NCBI RefSeq assembly: GCF_900230195.1
Contig: NZ_OCNE01000023.1
Span: 1 to 64,000, forward strand
Direction: 5' to 3'
Origin: Streptomyces zhaozhouensis
Lineage (GTDB): Bacteria > Actinomycetota > Actinomycetes > Streptomycetales > Streptomycetaceae
Length of the DNA stretch: 64,000 bases
Shown piece after piece: positions 1-8,322 of the stretch. The notes beneath the pieces were generated by a model that worked only from the letters and a program-made list of their open reading frames with translations, ran no database searches and was not told the DNA's origin. Both the position numbers and the translations under genes were made by a program. Position 1 is the first letter of the stretch; each line of letters begins with the position of its first letter.

Positions 1-230
1 GGTCAGGTTGTCCGGCACACCGTCGAACTCACGCCGGAACGCGTCCGCCGACAGCCCCGCCCACTCCAACATGGCCCGCTCGCCCGCCATGCCCCTGATC
101 TTGCCGAGCGCCTCGCCGACATCGTCGGCGAACTCCTCCAACTCATCGGCCAGCTCCGGACCTCGTCCGGATCACCCGGCGTCGGGTCCCGATCCATGTC
201 CACCGGTGACCAATCAGACGGCCGCGCCAC
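1..230 (-). pseudogene. 5' end of T7SS-secreted polymorphic-toxin-like protein, frameshifted, cut by window edge
   Basis: Reading leftward from a GTG at 230 (preceded by GGGGGATC), the protein opens with DWSPVDMDRDPTPGDPDEVR. After about 25 codons the frame must change by one base, near 154-159, to continue as ELADELEEFADDVGEALGKI, MAGERAMLEWAGLSADAF and REFDGVPDNLT up to base 1. The two stretches together match the N-terminal WXG100-like helical domain of Streptomyces 'putative T7SS-secreted protein' / RHS-toxin families, as I remember them. The run that should code R-E-L appears to lack one G. It is either a real frameshifted gene or a sequencing error. The C-terminal toxin and any immunity gene lie outside the window. 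Confidence 0.6.
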
Positions 231-1224
231 GATCCCCCCGAGGTCGCTTTCCCCAAAGCGGACGAAACACTACTCAGAGAAGGCGACGCGAGCAATGGGT
301 GATCGACGGACCGAGGTGGTCGGGCACCCGGGGGCACAAAGGACCAGGCCCATGTCAATGACCTGGGCCTTCACCATGAGAGCGGGCGACGAGAATCGAA
401 GCGCGCTCTGAGTTTGTGGATCAGCGGTTGTCGGGGCGTCACCTGTCGCCTGAGCTGCTGATACATCCAGGCTGGCGGCTTCGTGAACTGCCGGAGATAT
501 CGGGCCGTTGACCGCTGTTCCCTGCCCGATCTGGTGCGCATCTGGTGCGGCGAAGTGCCACCTCGTTGCGAACTACGGGCGTGGAGGTTGCTGGGGTCTG
601 CCGGGCTGGTCAGCCAGCCACTGGGGGGCGATGGCGGCTGGCTGCGGTCGCGCGGGTTGCTGTACTCCTCTGCTACCGCAACCGACGTGCGCCGCACCAC
701 CGTTCGGCGACGCCTGCTGTCCGCCAACCTCGCCGGCGACCACCTCGCCGAGGTCGCCAATGCCACCGAGCACGGCGTCCACCGCATCAACGCCAACCCC
801 CGACTGCCATGGTCATTCCTCGCCCATACCGGCCTGACAATCCACCCACCACACCCACCGAACTTACGAAAAGATCAGTAGAGGCTGAGTGGGCGCCCCG
901 CCGCGATATCCGCTTCGGACGCTCGCGCCCTTCTGCCAGCCCGGATGGCGGCGCCGATCGCGCAGGAACGGACGGACGGACCGCGGAGGCCCGCGATGGG
1001 CCTGCCCGGGTCGCGGCGGCGAGCCAGCCAGTCGGCCCGTCTCTCCACACCAGGTTCAGCGCCTCCTCCACAGTCCCGATCGGCCCCTCATCGCGGGGCG
1101 AGCGAAGAGGAATGCCTCGGCCGAGGAGGTCGTCACCAGAGCGCTGTGTCAAATACGTGTCCAAGCTGGCGGTAGCCGCCGTAATCGACTCTAAAGACGC
1201 AGGTCAGGAGCCTGATCACCCTCA
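231..1224. other. about 1 kb without a recognisable gene, probably decayed accessory DNA
   Basis: Open frames exist on both strands (for example 483-881 plus, 371-796 minus and 787-1164 minus), but none gives a recognisable family, a convincing ribosome-binding site or a clean actinobacterial codon pattern. The stretch lies between the frameshifted toxin-like gene and the tRNA fragment at 1225-1279. That position suits the degraded terminal segment of an integrated element. No complete transposase or integrase could be identified. Confidence 0.5.
1144..1163 (+). repeat. 20-bp imperfect direct repeat, copy 1
   Basis: CTGTGTCAAATACGTGTCCA; it matches 1409-1428 at 19 of 20 bases. It lies 61 bp left of the tRNA fragment. 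Confidence 0.7.
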
Positions 1225-1279
1225 TAGCTCGGGTGCCTTCTAAGCACTTGGCCGCAGGTTCGAGTCCTGCCGGGGGCAC
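1225..1279 (+). other. 3' fragment of tRNA-Arg(TCT), probable integrase attachment site
   Basis: Bases 1232-1236 (GGTGC) pair with 1244-1248 (GCACT) around the loop CTTCTAA, giving anticodon TCT at 1239-1241. GCAGG 1254-1258 pairs with CCTGC 1266-1270 around TTCGAGT, a normal T arm. CGGGGGC 1271-1277 plus A1278 is a proper 3' acceptor strand. Upstream only TAGCTC (1225-1230) of the D arm remains; the D loop and the 5' acceptor strand GCCCCCG are missing, so this cannot be a working tRNA. A 3' tRNA remnant is the usual scar where a tyrosine-recombinase element integrated into a tRNA gene. With the tRNA reading rightward, the element would lie to the left. Confidence 0.72.
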
Positions 1280-1740
1280 TTCCTTCACATCTGACATACG
1301 CACAGGTCAGCGGGCGCGCCACCGGCCGCCGGGCGAACCGGTGGGCGGGGTCGGCGGAGGGGACCGATGTCCGGTTCGCGGCGGTCCGCCCCGGCCCTCC
1401 CCGGGTGTCTGTGTCACATACGTGTCCACGTTTTCCGTCGGCGGGGCCGGGGCGGGTCCCGGGCGATCTCGCCCCGTCGCCGCGGATCCCCCTTCCGTCC
1501 ATGAAGACAGCGCGCGTAGGTGCCGAGGAGGACGGGGAGCGCGGGGCTCCTCGCGTTCCCGGCTCCCGACGCGTCGGGTCACCGAGCCCGCCCGTCGGTC
1601 CCCCGCTCCCCCTGGAGCACGAGCGCCCCCGAACTCGGAACCGCTCGCGGTCCGTGTGACCACGCAGAATCTTCACCAGCGCCGGGTGGCGGGGAAGTGC
1701 CCGTCAACCACCGCCCCCCGCACCGCACTTGGGCCCGCTG
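1280..1740. other. non-coding stretch between tRNA fragment and carotenoid cluster
   Basis: Very GC-rich, with overlapping open frames on both strands but no recognisable product. It contains the second 20-bp repeat (1409-1428). Nothing else can be supported. Confidence 0.5.
1409..1428 (+). repeat. 20-bp imperfect direct repeat, copy 2
   Basis: CTGTGTCACATACGTGTCCA; one mismatch to 1144-1163. It lies 129 bp right of the tRNA fragment, so the two copies bracket the putative attachment site. Confidence 0.7.
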
Positions 1741-2757
1741 TCAGCCGGGGAAGCGGCCGGAAGCGCGAAGCCGCCACCGCCGCTCGGCGTAGGCCAGGTC
1801 ATCACGCCACAGCCGCCCCGCGGCCGAGCGGATGAGCGGTCGCAGCAGTGGCGCGACCTTGCACGCGGCGACGAACCCGAGACGATCGGACGCGGCGACG
1901 ACGGCTTCGACGACCGCGGTGCGCGGGCGTCCGAGCTCGTCGGGGCCCAGGGGGGTGGTATGCGTTTCGACGACGGACCCCTTTCCTTCACCTTCGGTGA
2001 TGTGCATGACGACCGTGCGCGGTTCCGGGACGGTGAAGACCGCCCGCACCGGTACGACCAGCCGGCCGACCACCTTGAAGGACACGTCGACGACGAGACG
2101 GTCCTCATCGGCCTCTTCCGAGCCCTTCGCCGTGTCCGCCACCGTCAGGTCGACGAAGGAGTAGGGGTGGAACCAGGCGCCGTGCCACGGGTCCAGCCGG
2201 TTCGCGAGCACGTCTTCCGGCTCGCACACTCCCGTAGCCGAGTAGACGGCCGCCAGTGTGTGAGCGCCCCCCGGGCGGCGCGGGAGATACGGAGCCCGCG
2301 ACGGGTCCTCCCCACCCACCTCGTCCAGGCGCACCCAGGTCAGAACGCCGTCGTCGTGCACGGGCAGCGGCTCCCAGCCGGCGAACGGGGAGCCGTTCAG
2401 AGCCAGGCCGTGCCAATGGCAGACCAGGGTGCCGCACCGGACGGGACTGTCCCGCAGCGGCGCGCCCAGATGCGGGCAGACGCCTGGGCCACCCACCAGG
2501 CGACCGTCCGGAGCACGCCAGACGACCACCTCCCGTCCCGCCACGGTGCGCCCGAGGGGTCGACCGGCCCCGAGGTCGCCGGAGGGGCCGACGACGTACC
2601 AGTTGCCCGAGGGGCGGGCCTGAGCCCGCTTCAACGCCTCGGCGATCAGTGCGGGTCGCGCTGCCCGCCAGGTGGGGCGCTGCCGCTCCCATGCGGGAGC
2701 GTGCCGCCGTACGGACAGCGGGAATCGACGGCGCGGGGCCGCGGGGGCGGAGGTCAC
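1741..2757 (-). CDS. crtV: Rieske [2Fe-2S] protein of carotenoid cluster (crtV position)
   Basis: 338 residues. The Rieske cluster ligands are visible as C94-P-H96 and C113-H-W-H116, followed by a long C-terminal domain like those of Rieske proteins annotated in Streptomyces carotenoid loci (DUF5914 family). The GTG start at 2757 follows GGGAG and sits one base after the crtB stop (TAG-C-GTG), so translation is probably coupled. A longer open frame reaches 2847 inside crtB but has no comparable ribosome-binding site. The symbol is given by position: in S. griseus-type clusters the gene after crtB is called crtV, historically 'methylesterase', which the Rieske motif does not support. An oxygenase or electron-transfer role is likely; the carotenoid step is unknown. 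Confidence 0.75.
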   Translation of the reverse strand: MTSAPAAPRRRFPLSVRRHAPAWERQRPTWRAARPALIAEALKRAQARPSGNWYVVGPSGDLGAGRPLGRTVAGREVVVWRAPDGRLVGGPGVCPHLGAPLRDSPVRCGTLVCHWHGLALNGSPFAGWEPLPVHDDGVLTWVRLDEVGGEDPSRAPYLPRRPGGAHTLAAVYSATGVCEPEDVLANRLDPWHGAWFHPYSFVDLTVADTAKGSEEADEDRLVVDVSFKVVGRLVVPVRAVFTVPEPRTVVMHITEGEGKGSVVETHTTPLGPDELGRPRTAVVEAVVAASDRLGFVAACKVAPLLRPLIRSAAGRLWRDDLAYAERRWRLRASGRFPG

Positions 2758-2758
2758 G

Positions 2759-3772
2759 CTATCTCCCGGCAGATCGCGCGGCGTGGCTTCCCCGTCGCTC
2801 CGGCCGGGGCCTGACGCGAGACGCCGTGCCGCCGCCGGCCAGAGCACTCGCGCGTGCGGCCACCGCCCGCGCGAGCCCGTCGGCCGCTACGGCGGCGCGG
2901 CGCCGCCGCGGCACGACGGCGCGGCGGTGCAGCACGGCGTAGCCGTCCCGCGCGACCGCGTCCAAGATGCCGCCGTACAGGACGAACGCGGCGTGGACGC
3001 AGGGCCGCGACACCGCCTCAAGCATCGGGAGCCCCGGCGCCGCCTCCCGGTACACCCCTCGGGTCAGGGCGGCGAACTCCCGCAGAGCCGACGTGATACG
3101 CGAGTCCTGACGGCCGCTGGCCCTGCTCCACCGGAGCAGTTCCCGATCGACGCCGTGGACGGCGAGCAGGTCGGCGGGCAGGTACACGCGGCCCCGGTCG
3201 AGGTCCTCACCGACGTCTCTGAGGAAGTTGCTCAGCTGGAAGGCGATACCGAGGGCGGCGGCATAGGGGGCTGCCTCCTCTCGTGGCACCACCGTGCCGA
3301 GGACCGGGAGCGTCTGGAGGCCGATGACCGCGGCGGACCCGTGCATGTAACCGAGGAGAGCCGCGTAGGTGGGGTAGTCGGTCACGTCCAGGTCGGAAGC
3401 CATGGCCGCCATGAAGTCACGGAACAGTCCGTGGTCGAGGGAATAGCGGCGCGCCGTGTCGGCGACGGCCGTCACGACCGGTTCCCGGCTGCGCCCCTCT
3501 GCCAGCCCCGCGCTCAGGTGGCGTCGGAGTTCCGCGAGCGCCGCGCCGCGCGCGCGGGCGTCCACCGCCGGGTCCAGGGAGTCGACGATGTCGTCGGCCC
3601 ACCGGGCGAAGCCGTACAGCGCGTGCACGGCGGGTCTGCGGTCCGTGGGCAGCAGGCGCGTGGCGAGGAAGTACGTCTTGCCGTGGCGCGCGTTGAGGGC
3701 CCGGCAGCGACGGTACGCCTCGCGCACCTCGGGGTCGGTGATTCCGGCCGTGTCGAGTTCGCGGTGGGTCAT
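2759..3772 (-). CDS. crtB: phytoene synthase
   Basis: 337 residues. It joins two geranylgeranyl diphosphates head-to-head to give phytoene, through prephytoene diphosphate. Both Asp-rich Mg-diphosphate motifs of squalene/phytoene synthases are present: DDIVD at 60-64 and DVGED at 186-190, the latter in the context RDVGEDLDRGRVYLP. The ATG at 3772 overlaps the crtI stop (ATGA), which fixes the start against a longer upstream frame. It is the third gene of the crtE-I-B-Rieske operon. Length is normal for the family. Confidence 0.95.
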   Translation of the reverse strand: MTHRELDTAGITDPEVREAYRRCRALNARHGKTYFLATRLLPTDRRPAVHALYGFARWADDIVDSLDPAVDARARGAALAELRRHLSAGLAEGRSREPVVTAVADTARRYSLDHGLFRDFMAAMASDLDVTDYPTYAALLGYMHGSAAVIGLQTLPVLGTVVPREEAAPYAAALGIAFQLSNFLRDVGEDLDRGRVYLPADLLAVHGVDRELLRWSRASGRQDSRITSALREFAALTRGVYREAAPGLPMLEAVSRPCVHAAFVLYGGILDAVARDGYAVLHRRAVVPRRRRAAVAADGLARAVAARASALAGGGTASRVRPRPERRGSHAARSAGR

Positions 3773-5310
3773 ACCAGGGGCTTTCCGCTGAGGTGTCCAC
3801 GAGGCACGCGCGGCGGCCGTGCCCGGTCCGTCGGACCGGTGATCCGGGCCGCCGCGAGTTTGCCCGAGATCAGGACGGTGGGAACGCCGACGCCGGGTGT
3901 GGTTCCGCAGCCCGCGAGGACCGCGTTCTCGATGCCGTCGACCAGGTTGCGGGGGCGGAAGGGTCCGGTCTGGGTGAGGGTGTGCGCCGCGGAGAACGGC
4001 GTGCCGGCGGCGTGTCCCCGCGCCTGCCAGTCGGCCGGGGTGACCAGGCACTCCGTCTCGATGCTCTGCGCGATGCCGGTCAGTCCGCGGCTCTCCAACT
4101 CCCGCAGGAGCGTGGCGCGGTAACGCGGGCCCAGTTCGGACCAGGCGGCGGCGTCCGGCCCGACCTCGGTGTTCGGGCACGGCGCGAGGATGTAGTGCAG
4201 GTGGCGGCCCGGGGGAGCGAGCGCCGGATCCGTGGCGGTCGGGCGGGTGATCAGCAGCGAGGGGTCGCGCATCAGCTCGCCGGTTCGGGTGAGTTCGTCG
4301 AAGGTGGACCGCCACGCCGACCCGAAAAAGAGGGTGTGGTGCCCGAGTTGCGGCCAGGTGCGATCCGTTCCGGCGTGCAGCACCACCGCGGACGGGGAAT
4401 GACGCAACGGCGAGGGTCGCCGGGGCCGGCGCCCGAGGAGCTGATACGTGACCGGCAGGTCGGGGGTCAGGACCACCGCGTCACACGGGATCCGGCCCTG
4501 GTCCGTGATGACGGCCGTGACGCGCTCACCTGCCCGTTCGAGGCGGTTGACCTCCTGCCCGAACCGCAGGTCGGCGCCCGCGTCGCCGGCCGCGTCCGCC
4601 ATCGCCCGCGGCAGGGCGTGCACGCCGCCGCGCGGGAAGTACACGCCGGCGACCGTGTCCATGTAGGCGATGACGGCGTACGCCGCCAGCGCTCTGCGCG
4701 GTGGGACTCCGGCGTACAGCGCCTGGAAGGAGAAGACGCGGCGCAGCCGCTCGTCGGAGAGGAAGCGGCCGATCCGCGCGTCCAGCCGGCCGAACCCGCC
4801 CAGCGCCGCCAGGCGGGCGAGGTCCGAGCCCAGCAGGTTCCACGGCGAGTCGAAGTTGGCATCGATGAAGCTACGCATCTGAACCCGGTAGAGCTTCGCC
4901 AACCAGGCCCGCAGGCGCCGGTAGCCCGCTGCCTGACCAGGGCCGGCGAAGCGCTCCACCTCGGCGGCCATCGCCTCCTCCTCGGTGTGGACGTCCAGCG
5001 CGCTGCCGTCCGCGAAGCAGGCCCGGTAGGCCGGGCGCAGGGGGATCAGCTCCACGCGTTCCCGCAGGCTGTCCCCCACCGAGGCGAAAGCCTCGTCGGC
5101 GAGTTCGGGCATGGTCAGCACCGTGGGCCCGGTGTCGACCTGGTACCCCCCGGCATCGAGGCGCCCGGCCCGGCCTCCGGGCAGCGGGTCCCGTTCGACC
5201 ACGGTGACGCGGCGCCCCGCCCCCAGCAGGCGCAGGGCAGCGGAGAGCCCGGCGAGGCCCGCCCCCACGACCACCACGTGGTCGGTCGGGCCGCGCAGTC
5301 CACGCGTCAT
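3769..5310 (-). CDS. crtI: phytoene desaturase (CrtI type)
   Basis: 513 residues. FAD-dependent conversion of phytoene to lycopene. The N-terminal dinucleotide fold VVVGAGLAGLSAALRLL is followed by GGRAGRLDAGGYQVDTGPTV, typical of CrtI enzymes. The C terminus carries the bacterial phytoene-desaturase signature as GCGTTPGVGVPTVLISGK. The ATG at 5310 overlaps the stop of crtE (ATGA) and its own stop overlaps crtB in the same way, so three genes are translationally coupled. No truncation is seen. Confidence 0.95.
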   Translation of the reverse strand: MTRGLRGPTDHVVVVGAGLAGLSAALRLLGAGRRVTVVERDPLPGGRAGRLDAGGYQVDTGPTVLTMPELADEAFASVGDSLRERVELIPLRPAYRACFADGSALDVHTEEEAMAAEVERFAGPGQAAGYRRLRAWLAKLYRVQMRSFIDANFDSPWNLLGSDLARLAALGGFGRLDARIGRFLSDERLRRVFSFQALYAGVPPRRALAAYAVIAYMDTVAGVYFPRGGVHALPRAMADAAGDAGADLRFGQEVNRLERAGERVTAVITDQGRIPCDAVVLTPDLPVTYQLLGRRPRRPSPLRHSPSAVVLHAGTDRTWPQLGHHTLFFGSAWRSTFDELTRTGELMRDPSLLITRPTATDPALAPPGRHLHYILAPCPNTEVGPDAAAWSELGPRYRATLLRELESRGLTGIAQSIETECLVTPADWQARGHAAGTPFSAAHTLTQTGPFRPRNLVDGIENAVLAGCGTTPGVGVPTVLISGKLAAARITGPTDRARPPRVPRGHLSGKPLV

Positions 5311-6626
5311 CGGCGAGCCTCCCTCGACGTCGCGGCAGGGGCGCCGGCTCCGCGTGGTGCCGGACGCGGATCGGGGTCGCTGGACGAGGCCCCCGAAGCC
5401 GCCCGCCTCAGCAGGCGGCGCAGCGGAGCACCACCGACGGGGTCGAGAACGGCGCCGTCGTAGTGCCGCAGTCCGAGGTCGAGCAGGCGGCCGATCTTCT
5501 TCTCGACGGCGCCCCGGGCGCCGGTCCTCTCGACCACGTGCCGCACCTCGTCGAGACCGGGGCCGGTCAAGGCGGCGTCGCCGAGGGAGGCGTCGAGCAC
5601 AGCCAGCGCCTCGCCGTCCCCGGCGGCCTCGGCCCTGGCGCGCGCGAGAGCGAGCAGATAGGTCGTCTTCCCCTCACGCACGTCACCACCGCAGTCCTCG
5701 CCCGGCGTCCCGGCCTCGCCGAACACGTCGGTCAGGTCGTCACGGAGCTGGAACGCGACGCCGACGCACCGACCCGCGGCGTAGAGCGCGCGCCTCGTGG
5801 CGTTGTCGGCGCCCGCCAGGACGGCGCCGAGCGTGAGCGGACGCTCCACGGAGTACAGGGCGCTCTTCAGGCAGGCGGCACGCAGCGCGCGTGCGGGCGA
5901 GTGGACCGCCGTGACCTGCCCGTGCACGTCCAGGTACTGGCCGGCGACCATCTGCGTGCGCATGTCGCTCCACACACGGCGCACGGCACGGGCCGACGGC
6001 TCGGGGAGCGCGGTCTCGGCCACCAGGTCGTCCGCCCACACCAGCGCCAGATCGCCGGCCAGGATGCCCGCGGCGGCCGAGAAACGTGTCACCTGGTGCG
6101 CGGGCGCGCAGGCGGCGTACTGCGCCTCCACGTCGGCGTGGAGCGCGCGACCGCCACGCCGCAGGCGCGACCCGTCCATCACGTCGTCATGTACGAGGGC
6201 ACAGGTCTGCAGTAGCTCGATCGCCGCGCCCAGGCGGAGACCGGAGACGATGTTCTCGCTTCCTCCACCACACGCGCGCAGCGACCACCACAGCAACTGC
6301 GCACGGGTGCGCTTGCCCCCTGTCCGGGTGAAGTGGTCGACCCGCGCCGCGAGATCCGCGGCGAACAGGCCGTCCAGCGCCCCAGCGGTCCGCAGTCGGT
6401 CGGACAGCACGTGGGCGAGTACCCGACCGACAGCCTCGGCGGGGTCCGCGTCGACGGCGCTGACTTCGCCGAACCCGGCGGGAAGCGCGCTGGCCGCCTC
6501 GTCGTGCCGAACCGTCGGAGCGGCTCCCTCCGGCCGCGTGCGGGCCGGTGAGGCCGAGGACGGGGGAAGCCGCGCGGCAGGTGAACGCGCAACCACCTGG
6601 GGGACCTTCGCCTCGGGAGGGCGCAT
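5307..6626 (-). CDS. crtE: geranylgeranyl diphosphate synthase
   Basis: 439 residues. A polyprenyl synthase that extends allylic diphosphates with isopentenyl diphosphate to make the C20 precursor of phytoene. First Asp-rich motif DDVMD at 147-151, second DDLTD at 296-300, plus GGKRTRA near 103-109 for diphosphate binding. The first ~60 residues are Ala/Pro-rich and low complexity. The ATG at 6626 follows AGAGGAA. It is the first gene of the minus-strand crt operon and is transcribed away from crtY; the shared intergenic region holds an inverted motif pair at 6775-6819. Confidence 0.93.
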   Translation of the reverse strand: MRPPEAKVPQVVARSPAARLPPSSASPARTRPEGAAPTVRHDEAASALPAGFGEVSAVDADPAEAVGRVLAHVLSDRLRTAGALDGLFAADLAARVDHFTRTGGKRTRAQLLWWSLRACGGGSENIVSGLRLGAAIELLQTCALVHDDVMDGSRLRRGGRALHADVEAQYAACAPAHQVTRFSAAAGILAGDLALVWADDLVAETALPEPSARAVRRVWSDMRTQMVAGQYLDVHGQVTAVHSPARALRAACLKSALYSVERPLTLGAVLAGADNATRRALYAAGRCVGVAFQLRDDLTDVFGEAGTPGEDCGGDVREGKTTYLLALARARAEAAGDGEALAVLDASLGDAALTGPGLDEVRHVVERTGARGAVEKKIGRLLDLGLRHYDGAVLDPVGGAPLRRLLRRAASGASSSDPDPRPAPRGAGAPAATSREARR

Positions 6627-6774
6627 CCCGATTCCTCTCGTCGTGAGGGCGGATCACTCCGTACGCGACCACACGCGGCGCGTGGGACGGACTCGAAGGC
6701 GGGCGGACCGCACGCACACGGCAGGCTGTCGCACGACGGGGCCCGCACCGCTCCGCTTCGCCGCTGCCGGCCCC

Positions 6775-6819
6775 CGTTCACCCGAAAGCTCCGCGCCCGG
6801 GCACGCGTGCGGGTGAACG
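6775..6819. promoter_or_regulatory. perfect inverted pair of CGGGTGAACG between crtE and crtY
   Basis: CGTTCACCCG at 6775-6784 and CGGGTGAACG at 6810-6819 are exact reverse complements, 25 bp apart, in the divergent promoter region. Read toward each gene both give CGGGTGAACG. They could be a pair of outward-facing ECF-type -35 elements (LitS, the light-induced ECF sigma factor, drives crt in S. coelicolor) or arms of a regulator site. No litS or litR gene lies in this window. Confidence 0.45.
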
Positions 6820-6919
6820 AGCCCGCGACATCGACGGGCGCGGCGGACCCGCACGCGGGCACGGGCGTATAGGTGGAAGCCGCCATCTCCTCGTGAGGCG
6901 CCGGGACGAAGGGACTGCC

Positions 6920-8116
6920 GTGCTGGAGGCGGACGTAGCCGTGGTGGGAGCCGGCGCGGCCGGACTGTCCCTCGCGCACCGCCTGACCGGCCATGTGCCG
7001 GGACTGCGCACACCCTCCGTCGTCCTGGTCAACGCGCCACCCGGACCTCTGCGGCCCCCGCCGCGCACCTGGTGCTTCTGGGAGGCCGGCCCCGGCAGGT
7101 TCGACGAGGCCACCACCGCGGCCTGGCGGCACCTGCGCGTGCGACCGCGCCACGGCGCCCCCGTCGAAGCCGACATCGAGCCACTGCGCTACAAGATGAT
7201 CCGTTCCGAGGACTTCGAGAGGCTGGTCGACCGCACTCTGGCGGACAGCCCCAACGTGCGCCGGGTGGAAGCGACCGTGGAGAGGGTCGAGGCGGAGGGG
7301 AGCGCTCACGGCGGAGCCCGCCTGCACCTCCGGGACCCGGCGGGGCGCCCCGAGGTGATGAGCGCCCGCTGGGTCTTCGACTCCCGTCCGCCGCTGAGCC
7401 CGCCGAGGGCCCGCACCAGACTGCTCCAGCACTTCCACGGCTGGTTCGTCCGAACGGCACACCCGGTCTTCGACCCCGACACCGTCCACCTCATGGACTT
7501 CCGTACCCCGCAGCCCGGACACGGCCTGTCCTTCGGCTACCTGTTGCCCGTCTCCCCCCGCGAGGCTCTCGTCGAGTACACCGAGTTCTCCGCGCGCCCG
7601 TTGACGGCGTCCGGGTACACCGCCGCGGTACGGGGCTACGCCGAGGATGTTCTCCGACTGGGTGAGATGCGGGTACTCGCCACCGAGACCGGCGTCATCC
7701 CCATGACGGACGCTCCGATGCCTCGGCAGGTCGGTTCCTCGGTGTTCCGCATCGGAGCCGCGGGGGGCGCCACCCGGCCCTCCACCGGGTACACCTTCGC
7801 CGGACTGCAGCGACAGACCCGGGCGGTCGCCGCCGCCCTGCGGCATGGGCGCCGCCCGGTGCCGCCCCCCGCACACTCCCGACGGTCGCGCGCCATGGAC
7901 GCGGTGCTGTTGCGCGCCCTGGACAGTGGCAGGGTCGCCGGGCCGACGCTGTTCGCCCAGTTGTTCTCGCACACGCCCATGGCGCAGCTGTTGCGTTTCC
8001 TCGACGGGCACACGCGACTCGCCGAGGACCTTCGCATGGTGAGGGGGCTGCCCGCGGGGCCGATGCTCCGTTCAGCGTGGGAACTGCCCCTCCTGCCCCG
8101 ACGAGCCTTCGACTGA
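6920..8116 (+). CDS. crtY: lycopene beta-cyclase (CrtY type)
   Basis: 398 residues from the GTG at 6920, which follows AAGGGA by five bases; an earlier in-frame GTG at 6893 has no ribosome-binding site. It cyclises both lycopene ends to beta-carotene. N-terminal FAD/NAD motif VAVVGAGAAGLSLAHRL. The cyclase hallmark is the MDFRTPQ stretch followed by SFGYLLPVSPREALVEYTEF. It is divergent from crtE, with crtU about 200 bp downstream. The usual middle gene of a crtY-crtT-crtU arm is not there. Confidence 0.93.
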   Translation: MLEADVAVVGAGAAGLSLAHRLTGHVPGLRTPSVVLVNAPPGPLRPPPRTWCFWEAGPGRFDEATTAAWRHLRVRPRHGAPVEADIEPLRYKMIRSEDFERLVDRTLADSPNVRRVEATVERVEAEGSAHGGARLHLRDPAGRPEVMSARWVFDSRPPLSPPRARTRLLQHFHGWFVRTAHPVFDPDTVHLMDFRTPQPGHGLSFGYLLPVSPREALVEYTEFSARPLTASGYTAAVRGYAEDVLRLGEMRVLATETGVIPMTDAPMPRQVGSSVFRIGAAGGATRPSTGYTFAGLQRQTRAVAAALRHGRRPVPPPAHSRRSRAMDAVLLRALDSGRVAGPTLFAQLFSHTPMAQLLRFLDGHTRLAEDLRMVRGLPAGPMLRSAWELPLLPRRAFD

Positions 8117-8322
8117 TCTCGGCCCCGACCTTCGCCCCGCGCGTACCGCGTGTCCCCGCCGCCCGAGGAACGGCCCGCTCCTTCACCGGCGGGGGTCAAC
8201 GGCCTCACCGGTTCGGCCCAACGAACGGCGCGGCCATCGCCGGCTCCCCCCTGGCGACCCGAGACTGAGTGGCCATCCCCCGGCATCATCTCGCTGGCGA
8301 CAGCACCGAAAGCGGCCCCACC

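Noticed and set aside
483..881. 132-codon frame in the left region, considered as a transposase remnant
   Set aside because: No DDE or helix-turn-helix signature could be pointed to and no terminal inverted repeats were found.
1225..1279. Functional tRNA-Arg gene
   Set aside because: D loop and 5' acceptor strand are absent; the acceptor 3' strand has no complementary partner upstream.
2759..4315. Extended crtB reading frame starting inside crtI
   Set aside because: The ATGA overlap at 3769-3772 and the family N terminus fix the start at 3772.
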